64,000 nucleotides of DNA from Bryobacteraceae bacterium (GTDB lineage Bacteria > Acidobacteriota > Terriglobia > Bryobacterales > Bryobacteraceae): assembly GCA_026129905.1 (NCBI GenBank), contig JAHCHE010000017.1, positions 1 to 64,000 on the forward strand, in the 5' to 3' direction. Of this stretch, positions 40,869 through 50,600 are shown in pieces. The notes beneath the pieces are model-generated. The model was not told the DNA's origin. It made no database searches and worked only from the letters and a program-made list of their open reading frames with translations. Numbering within the stretch: the first letter of the stretch is position 1; every line of letters starts with the position of its first letter. The translations under genes were made by a program, and so were the position numbers.

Positions 40869-42434
40869 TCAACCGGCCCCCGCCCCTCGCCGCAGCGTCT
40901 GGTAATCCACCTTCGCCGTAGACGTTCGCGGCAGTTCCGCCACGAATTCAAACCGGTCCGGACTCATGTACGTCGGCAGGTGTTTCGCCGTAAACAGCTT
41001 CATCTCGATCATGGACGGCCTGGCCTCCGGGCGGGTCGCCACGTAAGCGATGATCTGGACGTCGGCGCCGGGTTCGGATCGGGCCACCACGGCCGCTTCG
41101 CGAACCAACAGGTGCCGGTGCAGGACGCTTTCGATCTCTCCTAACTCGATCCGGTAGCCCCGGCGTTTCACCATGCGATCGCGCCTCCCCAGGTACACAA
41201 ACCCCTCCCGGCCGCGCTCCACCACCACATCCCCCGTGTTGTACCAGCGCTTGCCATACCGCTCGACAAACCGGTCCCGGCTCTCGTCCGCGCGGTTCCA
41301 GTATCCGCGGAAAACCGCCGGACCGGCGATGTGAAGCAGGCCCTCCCGTCCGGGCTCGACCGGCCGGCCCTCTTCGCCGAGCACCAGCGCTTCGCAATGG
41401 TCGCAGACCGCGCCGATCGGATAGGGGTCGGTTCGGCCTTCCGGAACGGGCAGCGGAATCGGAGCAAAGGTGCAAACGTTCGTCTCGGTTGGGCCGTACA
41501 GGTTGTAATACCGCGGGTGCGGCCACAGCTTCGTAAGCGCGCGCAGGCGCTTCACCGGGAACACCTCCCCGGCGAACAACGCCAGCCGCAGAGCCGAACA
41601 GTCCAGCTTCGCCAGTTCGCCAAACTCGGCCATTAGGCCGAGGATCGACGGCGCCGAGTACCAGACCGTGAGACGATTGGCGGCGATGAAGCGGGCCAGT
41701 TCGCGAGGATTCTTTCCTAGGTCGTCGCCGATGAGGTAGACGCAGGCGCCGTGCCGGGACGCAAGGTACAGGTCCAGTACCGACAGGTCGAAGTAGAAGG
41801 GCGCGTGGCTACTGAATCGGTCCTGCTCGGTAGGGCGGAAAACGCCGCCGGCCCACTCGACGAAGCTCGTGGCGTTCTCGTGGGTCAGCATCACCCCCTT
41901 GGGAACGCCTGTCGATCCCGACGTGTATAGAATGTACGCCAGGTCTTCCGCCCGCGTCGTCCGCTCCCCGGCCGCAAGAGGCGGATGCGCCGCCGCTTCC
42001 TCCCAGGCGACCGCGCCGGCGCCGCTTCGTTCGCCCGTCACCACCACGGTTTGCGGCCTCGCCGCCGGCGCTAGGTCGTCCAGCGCCGCAAGACAGTTCG
42101 GATGGACCACCACGGTTCGCATCGGGCAATCCGTCAGAATGGCGCGCAGCCGCGCCGCCGGGGCGGTCCAGTCGAGCGGAACATACGCAGCGCCCGCCTT
42201 CATCGCCCCATAGAGCGCCGCCACCTTCACCGTCCCCTTCGGCAGGAGCAACCCGACGCGGTCGCCCGCGCCAATGCCGCGAGACCCCAGGTACCCGGCG
42301 AACCGGTCCGCCATCCCGTTCAACCGGGCATAGCTCACCGCCCCGTCGGCGGGATCCACCACCGCGGGCCGTTTGGGAAATCGGGCGGCGCTCTGCTCCA
42401 GGTACGCCGGCAGAACCGCGGCGGGACCCGTCAC
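40869..42434 (-). CDS. Stand-alone amino-acid-type adenylating enzyme
   Basis: 521 residues of the ANL superfamily. ATP loop YTSGSTGVPKG (170-180), FYFDLSVLDLYL with Asp216 where amino-acid-specific domains bind the alpha-amino group, SAPSILGLM, GEVFPVKRL, YYNLYGPTETNVC, WYNTGDVVV, GRRDRMVKRRGYRIELGEIE and the catalytic Lys508 in TSTAKVDYQTL. It activates an acid as AMP ester and loads it onto a carrier. The sequence is closest in feel to DltA and to proline-activating enzymes of pyrrole pathways; substrate undecided. The GTG start overlaps the carrier gene stop (GTGA). Confidence 0.92.
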   Translation of the reverse strand: MTGPAAVLPAYLEQSAARFPKRPAVVDPADGAVSYARLNGMADRFAGYLGSRGIGAGDRVGLLLPKGTVKVAALYGAMKAGAAYVPLDWTAPAARLRAILTDCPMRTVVVHPNCLAALDDLAPAARPQTVVVTGERSGAGAVAWEEAAAHPPLAAGERTTRAEDLAYILYTSGSTGVPKGVMLTHENATSFVEWAGGVFRPTEQDRFSSHAPFYFDLSVLDLYLASRHGACVYLIGDDLGKNPRELARFIAANRLTVWYSAPSILGLMAEFGELAKLDCSALRLALFAGEVFPVKRLRALTKLWPHPRYYNLYGPTETNVCTFAPIPLPVPEGRTDPYPIGAVCDHCEALVLGEEGRPVEPGREGLLHIAGPAVFRGYWNRADESRDRFVERYGKRWYNTGDVVVERGREGFVYLGRRDRMVKRRGYRIELGEIESVLHRHLLVREAAVVARSEPGADVQIIAYVATRPEARPSMIEMKLFTAKHLPTYMSPDRFEFVAELPRTSTAKVDYQTLRRGAGAG

Positions 42435-42688
42435 GAACGGCCTTCCTTCTTCCGGACGACGAATGCGGCGATGTCCGCGACGCTATCGAAGTTCTCCACC
42501 CCGGTTTCGTGCGCCTCGACTTCGATCTTGTAGTGCTCCTCCAGAAACGTGATCAGTTGCAGCGTCGCCACCGAACTGAGAATCCCACTCGTCCGGAGCG
42601 GCGTATCGTCCTGCAAATTCGACGGAGACTCTCCGGGAAGAAACTCCTGCAACACGTAACTCCGGATATCCTCTTTGACTTCATTCAC
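42431..42688 (-). CDS. Acyl/peptidyl carrier protein
   Basis: 85 residues, acidic, four-helix carrier fold: MNEVKEDIRSYVLQEFLP, LRTSGILSSVATLQLITFLE and EEHYKIEVEAHETGVENFDS. The phosphopantetheine serine is Ser39 in LSSVATL; the usual Asp before it is Ser, as in some carriers outside fatty acid synthesis. It sits between the MBOAT gene and the adenylating enzyme and is coupled to the latter by a 4-base overlap, so it is the carrier for this pathway rather than the fatty-acid ACP. Confidence 0.92.
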   Translation of the reverse strand: MNEVKEDIRSYVLQEFLPGESPSNLQDDTPLRTSGILSSVATLQLITFLEEHYKIEVEAHETGVENFDSVADIAAFVVRKKEGRS

Positions 42689-42715
42689 GATGACTTACCT
42701 CTTAATCCACAACGC

Positions 42716-44029
42716 TCACTTCCACCACGTAAGTAGATCCATCCAATATTCCACCGTGGGCGCCTGCCACAAGGACCACAAGACGGTGATCAGTGAGAAC
42801 GTGCCTGCCACCTGCGCATAACCCAACCACCGCGGCTGGTGCTCTCCCTTTCGCCTCGGATGCTTGATCTCCCAAATCAGGTTGACAATCACCAGCGCCC
42901 CAAGAATTCCCCAGAACAGGACATCCGGCCACGTGAACAGTACCTCTCCCCGTAGCCAGAAGAACTGGTAAGAATGGAGCGCCCACGTCGCCAGAAACAC
43001 GCTCGCCGTAGCCACAACCTGCGCCTGCAGATCGCCTCGTTTCCGAAGCCGGAAATAGATCGGAAAGTAGACGATCTTTACCATGAAGTCCTTCCAGTAG
43101 ACGTTGATCCTGCGCCAGAAGTCCGTGAGGCTGCTCGCCAGTAGGTACCGGCGATGCGTTTCGGGCAGATCGTAGCCGAATAAATGCAGCAGGCCGATGA
43201 TGAAGTGAAACGTCCCGCTTACGCGGAGATACAAAAGGTAAGCCAGAAGCAGGCAAGTTGCCAGCGCGGCGAAGCTGGTGGTGTTCTCCGGCGCGCGGGA
43301 GTTATTCCAATGCTCGATGACGCGGTACAGCAGTAACTGAATCACTCCCCGCGTCATCCAGGTGATCCCCTGCTGCGCCGAGTCGTGTATGTCGCGCTGG
43401 TAGAAGCTGCGCCGCATCGTCTGATAGTCGATCAGCGGGAACAGCAGGAAGTAGTAGTTCGGCAGAACGAAAAAGTACCGCAGGTATTCGCGGAGAGAGG
43501 GCTTCCCCCGCTCGTGGCGGATATCGTAAAGGTAGACGATCATCCGGAACATGAACAACGATCCGAACATCGGCCAGAATTCCGCCGGAAACCCGGGCGG
43601 CCCGGAGCGGCTCACGAATGCCGCCGCCGCACCGCCCAGCGCGATCAGGCCGGCCCGTACCCGGAAAGGGAGCCCGCTCCGCGCAATGCCAAAGAACAGG
43701 ATGCCCACCCCGATCAGCAGGATCGCCGTTTCCGTGTAGAAAAAGACAAACGCCGACGCCAGCGACAGCAGTATCCAGAAAGGCTCCTTCCAACGGAACG
43801 GAAGCCAATAATGAACGGCAAAGCCGGAGAAAGCCAGCGCCGCCAGGAGATGGAAGCTGCGGGTTTCGACTCGAAATACGCGGATGACCGCGAACAGCAG
43901 ACCGAGTTGAACCAGCAGCCGCGCGAACTGGACGAGATTCGCCGTCGCCCGTTTCTCGCGCGGGTCCGAGGCCGCGGCAGCGGATTCCGGCAGCGCGTAC
44001 GAGATGAGCCGCGTAATCGCCGTCGCCAT
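42716..44029 (-). CDS. MBOAT family membrane acyltransferase
   Basis: 437 residues, about 10-11 transmembrane helices. The MBOAT core contains LTDFWRRINVYWKDFMVKIV (303-309 DFWRRIN) and the conserved catalytic His352 in ATWALHSYQFFWLRG. Other polar loop blocks: RMIVYLYDIRHERG and LPNYYFLLFPLIDYQ, the latter seen in DltB/AlgI-type proteins. It would take an acyl group from the carrier protein on the cytoplasmic side and pass it across the membrane. The start lies two bases after the dehydrogenase stop and 27 bases before the carrier gene. Confidence 0.9.
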   Translation of the reverse strand: MATAITRLISYALPESAAAASDPREKRATANLVQFARLLVQLGLLFAVIRVFRVETRSFHLLAALAFSGFAVHYWLPFRWKEPFWILLSLASAFVFFYTETAILLIGVGILFFGIARSGLPFRVRAGLIALGGAAAAFVSRSGPPGFPAEFWPMFGSLFMFRMIVYLYDIRHERGKPSLREYLRYFFVLPNYYFLLFPLIDYQTMRRSFYQRDIHDSAQQGITWMTRGVIQLLLYRVIEHWNNSRAPENTTSFAALATCLLLAYLLYLRVSGTFHFIIGLLHLFGYDLPETHRRYLLASSLTDFWRRINVYWKDFMVKIVYFPIYFRLRKRGDLQAQVVATASVFLATWALHSYQFFWLRGEVLFTWPDVLFWGILGALVIVNLIWEIKHPRRKGEHQPRWLGYAQVAGTFSLITVLWSLWQAPTVEYWMDLLTWWK

Positions 44030-44031
44030 GC

Positions 44032-45183
44032 CTACAACCTCAGCGCGGCCGCGATGATGTTCCGCTGGATCTCCGTGGTGCCGGAGTACAGCGAGCTGCC
44101 CACGGCATTCCGCAGCTCCAACTCAATCAACTGCTCCGTCATGTACCCATAGCCACCATGGATCTGAATGGCATCCAGGCACGACTTGACATAGCAGTCG
44201 GATACATACAGCTTTGCCACGGCGGCCTCCAGCATGGCCGGCAGATTCCTCTCCTTCAGGCGCCCGATCCGGTACACCATAGGCCGCGACGTCTCCAGAC
44301 GGACCTTCATGTCGACGATGCGGTTGGCCACCGATTGAAACTTCCCGATCGGCTTGCCGAACTGCCTTCGAGCGCGGACGTGGCCGATGCACTCCTCCAA
44401 CTGGCGGCGCATGACTCCCAGGCAGTTGGCCAGAATACAGCCGCGCTCCCATTCCATCGAGGACTCGAAAACGGCTACGCCGCGTCCTTCTCGCCCCAGC
44501 CGCTGCGCCAGAGGAATCTCGCAATTGTCAAACACCACTTCGGCCATTGGCGACGTTCGCAAGCCCATTTTTTCCATCGGGCGGCCGACATGAAGGCCCG
44601 GCGTGTCCCGTTCGACGAGGAAGGCCGTCACGCCCAACGCCCCGAGCGACGGGTTAATCGTGGCGTAGGTGACAAAGAGGCCCGCCACCGGCGCGTTGGA
44701 GACGAACGTCTTGGCCCCATTGAGAACGTAACAGTCCCCTCGCCGCTCGGCCCGCGTCCGCATCGAGAAAATGTCGGACCCCGCTTCGGGCTCCGAGGCG
44801 GCGTTGGCGCCGATCAGTTCGCCGGTCGAAAGCCGCGGAAGATACTTCCGCTTTTGCTCTTCCGTACCATACGCCAGTATTGGAATGGAATTGGTCCACA
44901 GGTGCGCATTGATGGAGAACAGCAGCCCCTGGTCTCGGGTCGCATACCCCAGCCCTTCCATCGCCGCGATCATGTCCACCGGCCCGTGACCCAGCCCGCC
45001 ATAGGTCTCCGGGACCGGCATCGCGAGGACCCCGAACTCGGCGCACTGCCGCCAGCCCTCGCGATGGAATTCTTCGTCCCGGTCGCGCCGCGCAATGTCC
45101 GGACATTCCAGCCGGGACCGCGCGAATTCGATCGCCGCGTTCTGCAAACTCCGCTGATCTTCCGTGAGTTCGAGATCCAGCAT
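44032..45183 (-). CDS. Acyl-CoA/acyl-carrier dehydrogenase, PigA/IVD-like
   Basis: 383 residues. FAD-binding blocks: GANAASEPEAGSDIFSMRT, YVLNGAKTFVSNAPVAG, RRQFGKPIGKFQSVANRI, DAIQIHGGYGYMTE and LYSGTTEIQRNIIA. The catalytic base of medium-chain enzymes (Glu in YEGT) is replaced by Ser367. Instead MEWERGCILANCLG places Glu246 where isovaleryl-CoA dehydrogenase and the prolyl-carrier dehydrogenases (PigA, RedW, PltE) have theirs. Together with the linked carrier and amino-acid-type ligase, this favours oxidation of a carrier-bound acyl group. It is the first gene of the operon. Confidence 0.88.
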   Translation of the reverse strand: MLDLELTEDQRSLQNAAIEFARSRLECPDIARRDRDEEFHREGWRQCAEFGVLAMPVPETYGGLGHGPVDMIAAMEGLGYATRDQGLLFSINAHLWTNSIPILAYGTEEQKRKYLPRLSTGELIGANAASEPEAGSDIFSMRTRAERRGDCYVLNGAKTFVSNAPVAGLFVTYATINPSLGALGVTAFLVERDTPGLHVGRPMEKMGLRTSPMAEVVFDNCEIPLAQRLGREGRGVAVFESSMEWERGCILANCLGVMRRQLEECIGHVRARRQFGKPIGKFQSVANRIVDMKVRLETSRPMVYRIGRLKERNLPAMLEAAVAKLYVSDCYVKSCLDAIQIHGGYGYMTEQLIELELRNAVGSSLYSGTTEIQRNIIAAALRL

Positions 45184-45374
45184 CTGTTACTCGACGCAGA
45201 ATCGTCAAGGGCTCGACCGCGCGGACACAGAAATCCTCTCCCGCCCAGCGCAGTCGCTACATTCTTTGCGAGACCTGGCGCGTCCCCCACCTATCGGAGA
45301 ATGAAGCTATTTCACGCATCCTAACACGTTGATCGGGCTTGGGCAATTCAGCTTCGACAACAGCGACTCGGCGT

Positions 45375-46847
45375 TTATCGCGCTTCGACTTCAACCGGCC
45401 GGCCGGGCGCCCAGTAGAACCGACGATCTTCCGGCGTCAGACGCCCGGGTTCGCGCGTTCCGGCGCCCTTCACGCCGCGCGCGGAGTCGCCCAAGTCCGC
45501 CCGCATCCCGTCCGCAAGGCGCTCGATGCGCGCCACAACCTCCGGGTGCGCCGCGGCCACATTGCGCGTCTCTCCGGCGTCTTCGCGCAGGTTGAACAGT
45601 GACAGCGCCACCGAACCCTCATCGTAGGGGACGGGCTTTCCGCCCGATCCCCCGGGCCGCCCCGCCAGTGTTCGGTACGTATGCGGAAAATGGAGCTTCC
45701 AGTCGCCCATCCTCACCGCCTGCAATTCGCGGTTCCAATAGAAGTAGTACGCCTCGTGCGGGCTCTTCGCGCCGGACGCGCCGGAGATCAACGGCCAGAT
45801 ATCCCTGCCGTCAATCGGGTGACCCGGAAGCCTCGCCCCAACAAGCCCAGCGATCGTGGGGAGGATGTCAATCGTCATCGCAGGCTCGCTGGTGGTCGTC
45901 CCGGCAGGGATCCGGCCCGGCCACCACATGACCGTCGGCTCGCGACAGCCGCCGTCGAACATCGTACCCTTCCCTTCGCGCAGCGGCCCGGCGGATCCCG
46001 CGTGGTCGCCATAGCTGAGCCACGGCCCGTTGTCGGAGGTGAAGATCACCAACGTGCGGCGCTCCAGGCCGTACTTGCGCAGCGTATCCAGAATGCGCCC
46101 CACGGACCAGTCCACTTCTTCCACCACGTCGCCGAACAGTCCCCGGCTGGTCCGGCCGCGGAACTTCTTTGAAACGTAAAGTGGAACGTGTACCATCGAG
46201 TGCGGAAGGTAGATGAGGAACGGACGGTTCCGGTTTCGCTCGATGAACTTCACAGCCCGTTCCGTGTATTTTGTCGTGAGCTGCTCCTGGTCCTTCGGCG
46301 TCACCTGGCGGTCGACTACCCGCAAGCCCTCGATCAGCGCAAGGTCCGGGTAATCTTTCCCTGCGGTGGGATGGTACGGCCACATGTCGTTCGAGTAAGG
46401 CAAGCCGAAATACTCGTCGAACCCATGACGGGTCGGCAGGAACTTCGGATGATGGCCCAGGTGCCACTTGCCGTAGCAGGCGGTTGCATAGCCTTTCTGC
46501 TTCACCACCTCCGCCAGCGTCATCTCGTCCGAATGGATACCGTAGTCCGCGCGATGGTTCAGCGCGCCGAGAATTCCCACCCGCACGTTGTAGCAGCCCG
46601 TCATCAGACCCGCCCGCGAGGCCGAGCAGACCGCCTGCGTCACGTAGAAATCCGTGAATACCCGCCCTTCCCGCGCCATCCGGTCGAGGCTCGGCGTCGA
46701 GTAGCCCTGCGCGCCGAACGGCCCGATATCGGCGTACCCCATGTCATCGATGTAGATGATGACGAAGTTGGGCAGCGGCTCCGCTGCTCCCGCCGCGCAA
46801 GCGATAACAAGAGCCAGGAGTATGATTCGAGTTCCTGTGCGCACCAC
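45375..46847 (-). CDS. Secreted sulfatase
   Basis: 490 residues with a signal peptide ([16 protein letters not shown]). Metal site Asp34-Asp35 in [14 protein letters not shown]. The formylglycine motif is CSASR with Cys74 ([15 protein letters not shown]), so maturation needs an FGly-generating enzyme or anSME, neither in the window. Other blocks: [40 protein letters not shown] and [20 protein letters not shown]. It is an arylsulfatase-like enzyme acting on sulfated glycans or esters outside the cytoplasm. It lies 191 bases upstream of the acyl-carrier operon on the same strand; co-transcription is possible but not shown. Confidence 0.93.
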   Translation of the reverse strand: MVRTGTRIILLALVIACAAGAAEPLPNFVIIYIDDMGYADIGPFGAQGYSTPSLDRMAREGRVFTDFYVTQAVCSASRAGLMTGCYNVRVGILGALNHRADYGIHSDEMTLAEVVKQKGYATACYGKWHLGHHPKFLPTRHGFDEYFGLPYSNDMWPYHPTAGKDYPDLALIEGLRVVDRQVTPKDQEQLTTKYTERAVKFIERNRNRPFLIYLPHSMVHVPLYVSKKFRGRTSRGLFGDVVEEVDWSVGRILDTLRKYGLERRTLVIFTSDNGPWLSYGDHAGSAGPLREGKGTMFDGGCREPTVMWWPGRIPAGTTTSEPAMTIDILPTIAGLVGARLPGHPIDGRDIWPLISGASGAKSPHEAYYFYWNRELQAVRMGDWKLHFPHTYRTLAGRPGGSGGKPVPYDEGSVALSLFNLREDAGETRNVAAAHPEVVARIERLADGMRADLGDSARGVKGAGTREPGRLTPEDRRFYWAPGRPVEVEAR

Positions 46848-46978
46848 CCGATCATACAGCCGTTTGTTGTCGCGGAAGTGTACGCCCCGGAGTGAATCGC
46901 CGGCGATCGTTCCTGCGAAGCGCGCAGGGCCGGCGCGACCTGTGATAGACTCCCCAGGTCAACAAGTGAGGAATCCAA

Positions 46979-47614
46979 TTGACGTTCCGACTCCTCATCG
47001 CCGCCTCGTTCGCCTCCGTGGGCTGCATATCGGCTCAGGACCTTGTGACCGTCTTCCTGGACTTCGATCATCCGCCTTCCGGCATCTCCTTCGCCGAGAT
47101 GAAACGTGAAGCGGCAACCGTGATCGCCGCAGCCGGCCTCGCGGTGGAATGGAAGCCCCTGCCGGAGACCCAGGGGGTGGAAACATTCAGCCGGTTAGCG
47201 GTCCTGCGGTTTCGGGGCCGCTGCGACAGCGAGCGGCGGCTGGAGAAGTACTCCGGAGGCGATGTGCTTGGCCTCACGAACCTGGACGGGAATCGCGTTC
47301 TGCCCTTCGGTGAAATACTATGTGACGCCGTCCGCGAGTGGCTGGCGGCACCCGCCGGCGCTTTCGGCTATGCGCAACGGGCTCAGGTCTACGGGCGGGC
47401 GTTGGGGCGGGTGGTCGCGCACGAGTTGTATCACATCTTCGGAAACACGCTGCTCCACGACTTGGCGGGTATCGCGAAAGCAACGCAAAGCGGGGCCGAC
47501 CTGCGGTCGCGCCGGGCTCGTTTAGAGGCCCCGGCGGCTCAAAGGCTGCGCGGAAACGTGAACGGCGCGCGGAGGGGATTCTTCCACGCGCCGTCCAATC
47601 CTGCGGTTTATTGA
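46979..47614 (+). CDS. Secreted protein with HExxH motif, putative metalloprotease
   Basis: 211 residues from a TTG at 46979; GAGGA is seven bases upstream. Signal peptide TFRLLIAASFASVGCISAQ. The motif AHELYHIFGNTLLHD gives His148-Glu149-x-x-His152 plus His160, a zincin-like metal site. Upstream strands include LVTVFLDFDHPPSG, LAVLRFRGRCD and DVLGLTNLDGNRVLPFGEIL. It looks like a small reprolysin-type zincin fold, but no named family is recognised. The C-terminal 50 residues are basic. It converges with the large receptor gene. Confidence 0.6.
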   Translation: MTFRLLIAASFASVGCISAQDLVTVFLDFDHPPSGISFAEMKREAATVIAAAGLAVEWKPLPETQGVETFSRLAVLRFRGRCDSERRLEKYSGGDVLGLTNLDGNRVLPFGEILCDAVREWLAAPAGAFGYAQRAQVYGRALGRVVAHELYHIFGNTLLHDLAGIAKATQSGADLRSRRARLEAPAAQRLRGNVNGARRGFFHAPSNPAVY

Positions 47615-47627
47615 GTCGCGCCGCTGT

Positions 47628-50600
47628 TCAGAAGATGAGCCTTACGCCGAGATTCAGTTGGCGTCCGGAACCGAAGCTATCCGTTCCCCAGGCGTTCGTC
47701 CGGGTGGCGACAATCCTTCCGAAGTTCGGCGAGTTCAGATTCGCCACCGGATTGGCGAACTGGGCGCTATTGGTCACGTTGTAGAGCTCTCCGCGGAACT
47801 CGAGCCTCCGCTGCTCGCTAAACGAGAAGGAGCGGAACAGGCCGAGGTTGTAATTGAAGAAACCCGGGCCGCGAAAGGCGTTTCTTCCGACGTTGCCGAA
47901 TGTCCCTGGCGCGGGCATCGAAAAGGGGTTTGTATCGAAGTACAGCCCGGCGCCGATATCCCCCGGCGTGGAACCGGAGAAGTTCACGTCGCCCGTGACG
48001 TCGGCAGTGACGAGATTGTTGCCGGGACAGCATTCCAGCGAACCGGCGACAGGCGTGAACGGCAGGCCGCTGACCCACTGCAGCGTGCCGGTGAGTTCCC
48101 AATCGGTCAGCAGCCGGGTGAGCCACCCTGCGTTCTGGATGGACAGGTCCCAGACGTGGGACGCGGCGAAGACGTGCGTGCGGTCAAAATCGGCCGGTCC
48201 GTAGTTGCGCCGCCTGTCGAAGTTGTACAGCAGGAAGTCTTGTCCACTGACTTCATCCAGGGTCCTGCTGTAGGTGTAGGAAGCGCTCCCGCTCAGGCCG
48301 AAGGCGAATCGCTTTCTGGCGGAAGCCTGGAGCGCGTTGTAGTTGTTGTTAGCGCCGGTGTCGGCGTGAATGGTGCTTGCGCCACGTCCAAACTCTTCCA
48401 GCAGCGGAATGCCGGCCATCCCCGTTCCGGGCATGGCGGCGTTCCATTGCCGGTAATACGGAAGGCGCCGGCCCAGCGTTCCGACATAGCCCACGTCCAT
48501 GGTCAAGGCGCCGGGCAGTTCCGTCTGGTAGGTCACGTTGTAGCTGTGCACAACCGGCGTTCGGGGCGCTTCCGACAGGAATACCAGCGGCTGAGTCCCC
48601 GGGGGCGTTATCGTCCCGGCGCTCAGATCGCCCAGCTCCGGTGGCGGTCCCGTAAACAAGGCTCCGCCGGGCGCGTACACGCCGTCGAGACCCAGTTGTG
48701 AACTCACCACCGCCGGATACGGACCGCCGGCCGCGAACCCGATCGTGGTTGGGAAGTAGCTCATGGCATAACCTGCCCGGATCGCGGACCGGTTGCCAAG
48801 CCGGTATGCCATACCGAACCGCGGAGCGACGTTGTTGGCGTCCCAGCGCACGCCGGCGTACCGGTTCACGCCTCCGAGGCCGCCGATTCGCAGCGTGTTG
48901 TCCGCGGGATTGTAGTTTCCGATGCCGCCCTCGTGCGCCGCCCTTACCGGAGAGAAGACATCGTAGCGCAGGCCGGCGTTCAGACTGAGGCGATTGGTGG
49001 CGCGCCAGGTGTCGCCGATGAACCCCGAATAGAACGTCCTCCGGTAGGCGGGCTGCATCGCCTCAACCGCTGTGATCGACGTGGCCGGCATGCCGAGAAG
49101 GAAGCTCGCGAACTCGGAGGCGCCGGATCCCGGATTCAAGGCGGCATCGGGGGATGAGGTCGCGCCGAAACCAAAGGTGTACGCCGTGCCGGGGCTGAAG
49201 CCGAACCCGCCGGGCATCAGTCCCAGGCCGCGGTAACCGTCGACCCGGAAATGATGGACGTCCGCGCCGAACACCACCGTGTGGCGGCCGGTCGTCCAAC
49301 TCCAGTTATTTCCAACCTGGTAAGTGTTGTCGACCATGCGGGCGGGAAGTCCTTCGCGCGCGCCGATCGACGTCATTGTTCCGAATTGAAAGGTCGGCAG
49401 CCTTTCTCCGCCGAGGTTGCCGAGCGGAAGCCCCGCCAGCGGGTTCTGCGCATTCACCGGATCCAGGAAGTTACGGTAGCGGTTATAACCAAGTCGCGCC
49501 TCAGTTACTAACTGAGAACCGAAGATGTGGTTAAAGCCCAGATAGGCATTGTGAGTTCGCAGCCGGCCTTCGGCGTCGTTGCCGAGAACGTTGCCCAGCG
49601 GCGAAGCGTCGGAGACGAAGTACTTTCCGTAGCGATAGTTGAGGAACAGGCTGGAGTTGGACCCGATGCGCGCGTCAACCCGTCCGCCGGTTCGATGATT
49701 GTCGTTGCGCAACGGGGCGTACGCCAGCAGGTTATTCTCGATGCCCGGCTGGTTCGCCTCAGGGAAGAACGGCAGCAGTTGCTGGGTGATCGGATTCAAG
49801 CGGGACGTCGGTATCGCGTTGTTAGTGAACGGGGTACGGCCCGCGCCGCTGGCGCCCCCCGTGGCCGGATCGAACAGGGTGAGGTTTGGAATCTCCGAGA
49901 AATCGCCCTGCCGCATCGCCGCGGTCGGCGTGGTCGCCAAGCGGGGCCTGTCCCAGTGGAGGTAGGAACCTTCGTACGTGCCGAAGAAGAACACCCTGTC
50001 TGGCGCAATCGGGCCGCCGATGTTGCCGCCGAACTGGTTCCAGCGGAACTGGCCTTCCGGGATGGCATCGGTTTCAAAGAAGTCGCGGTTGCGGAATTCG
50101 TCGATGCTATTGAACCAGTAGGCGCTGCCGTGAAACTCATTCGCGCCGGATCGCGTGATCGGGTTTACGATCGAACCGCCCGACCAGCGGGACGAAGGTT
50201 CATAGCTTCCGGTTACTACTTTCGTTTCATCGAGCGATTCGACGGGCGAAATGAAGATACTCGTGTGCGATGTCGGCTCGTTCTGATAGAAGCCGTCCAT
50301 GTTCCAACTGTTGGCTATGTAGGATTGCCCGTTCGTGTTGAAGATTCGATTCCGCTGAGGATCCAAGAGGATCGGCGTGGACGTTTCAGGCGGAGTAATA
50401 CCGGGCAGAAGACCAATGAGTTCCTGGAAATTGCGGTCCCGGATGGGAAGTTCCCGAATCTGGCGCGCTCCCAGGCCCATGACGATCTCGCCGTTTTCCG
50501 CGCCGATCTGCGTCCCGGCCGCGGTCGCCTGGACCGTCTCGCCGGCCGCCCCGGTTTCAAGCGCAATGGCGATCTGCGCGGGTCGGACCGTGGTTAAGGT

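Noticed and set aside
39698-45183. True D-alanylation (dlt) operon
   Set aside because: Gene roles match, but the dehydrogenase is not part of dlt and the window shows a Gram-negative envelope (TonB, outer-membrane receptors), so teichoic acid is not expected.
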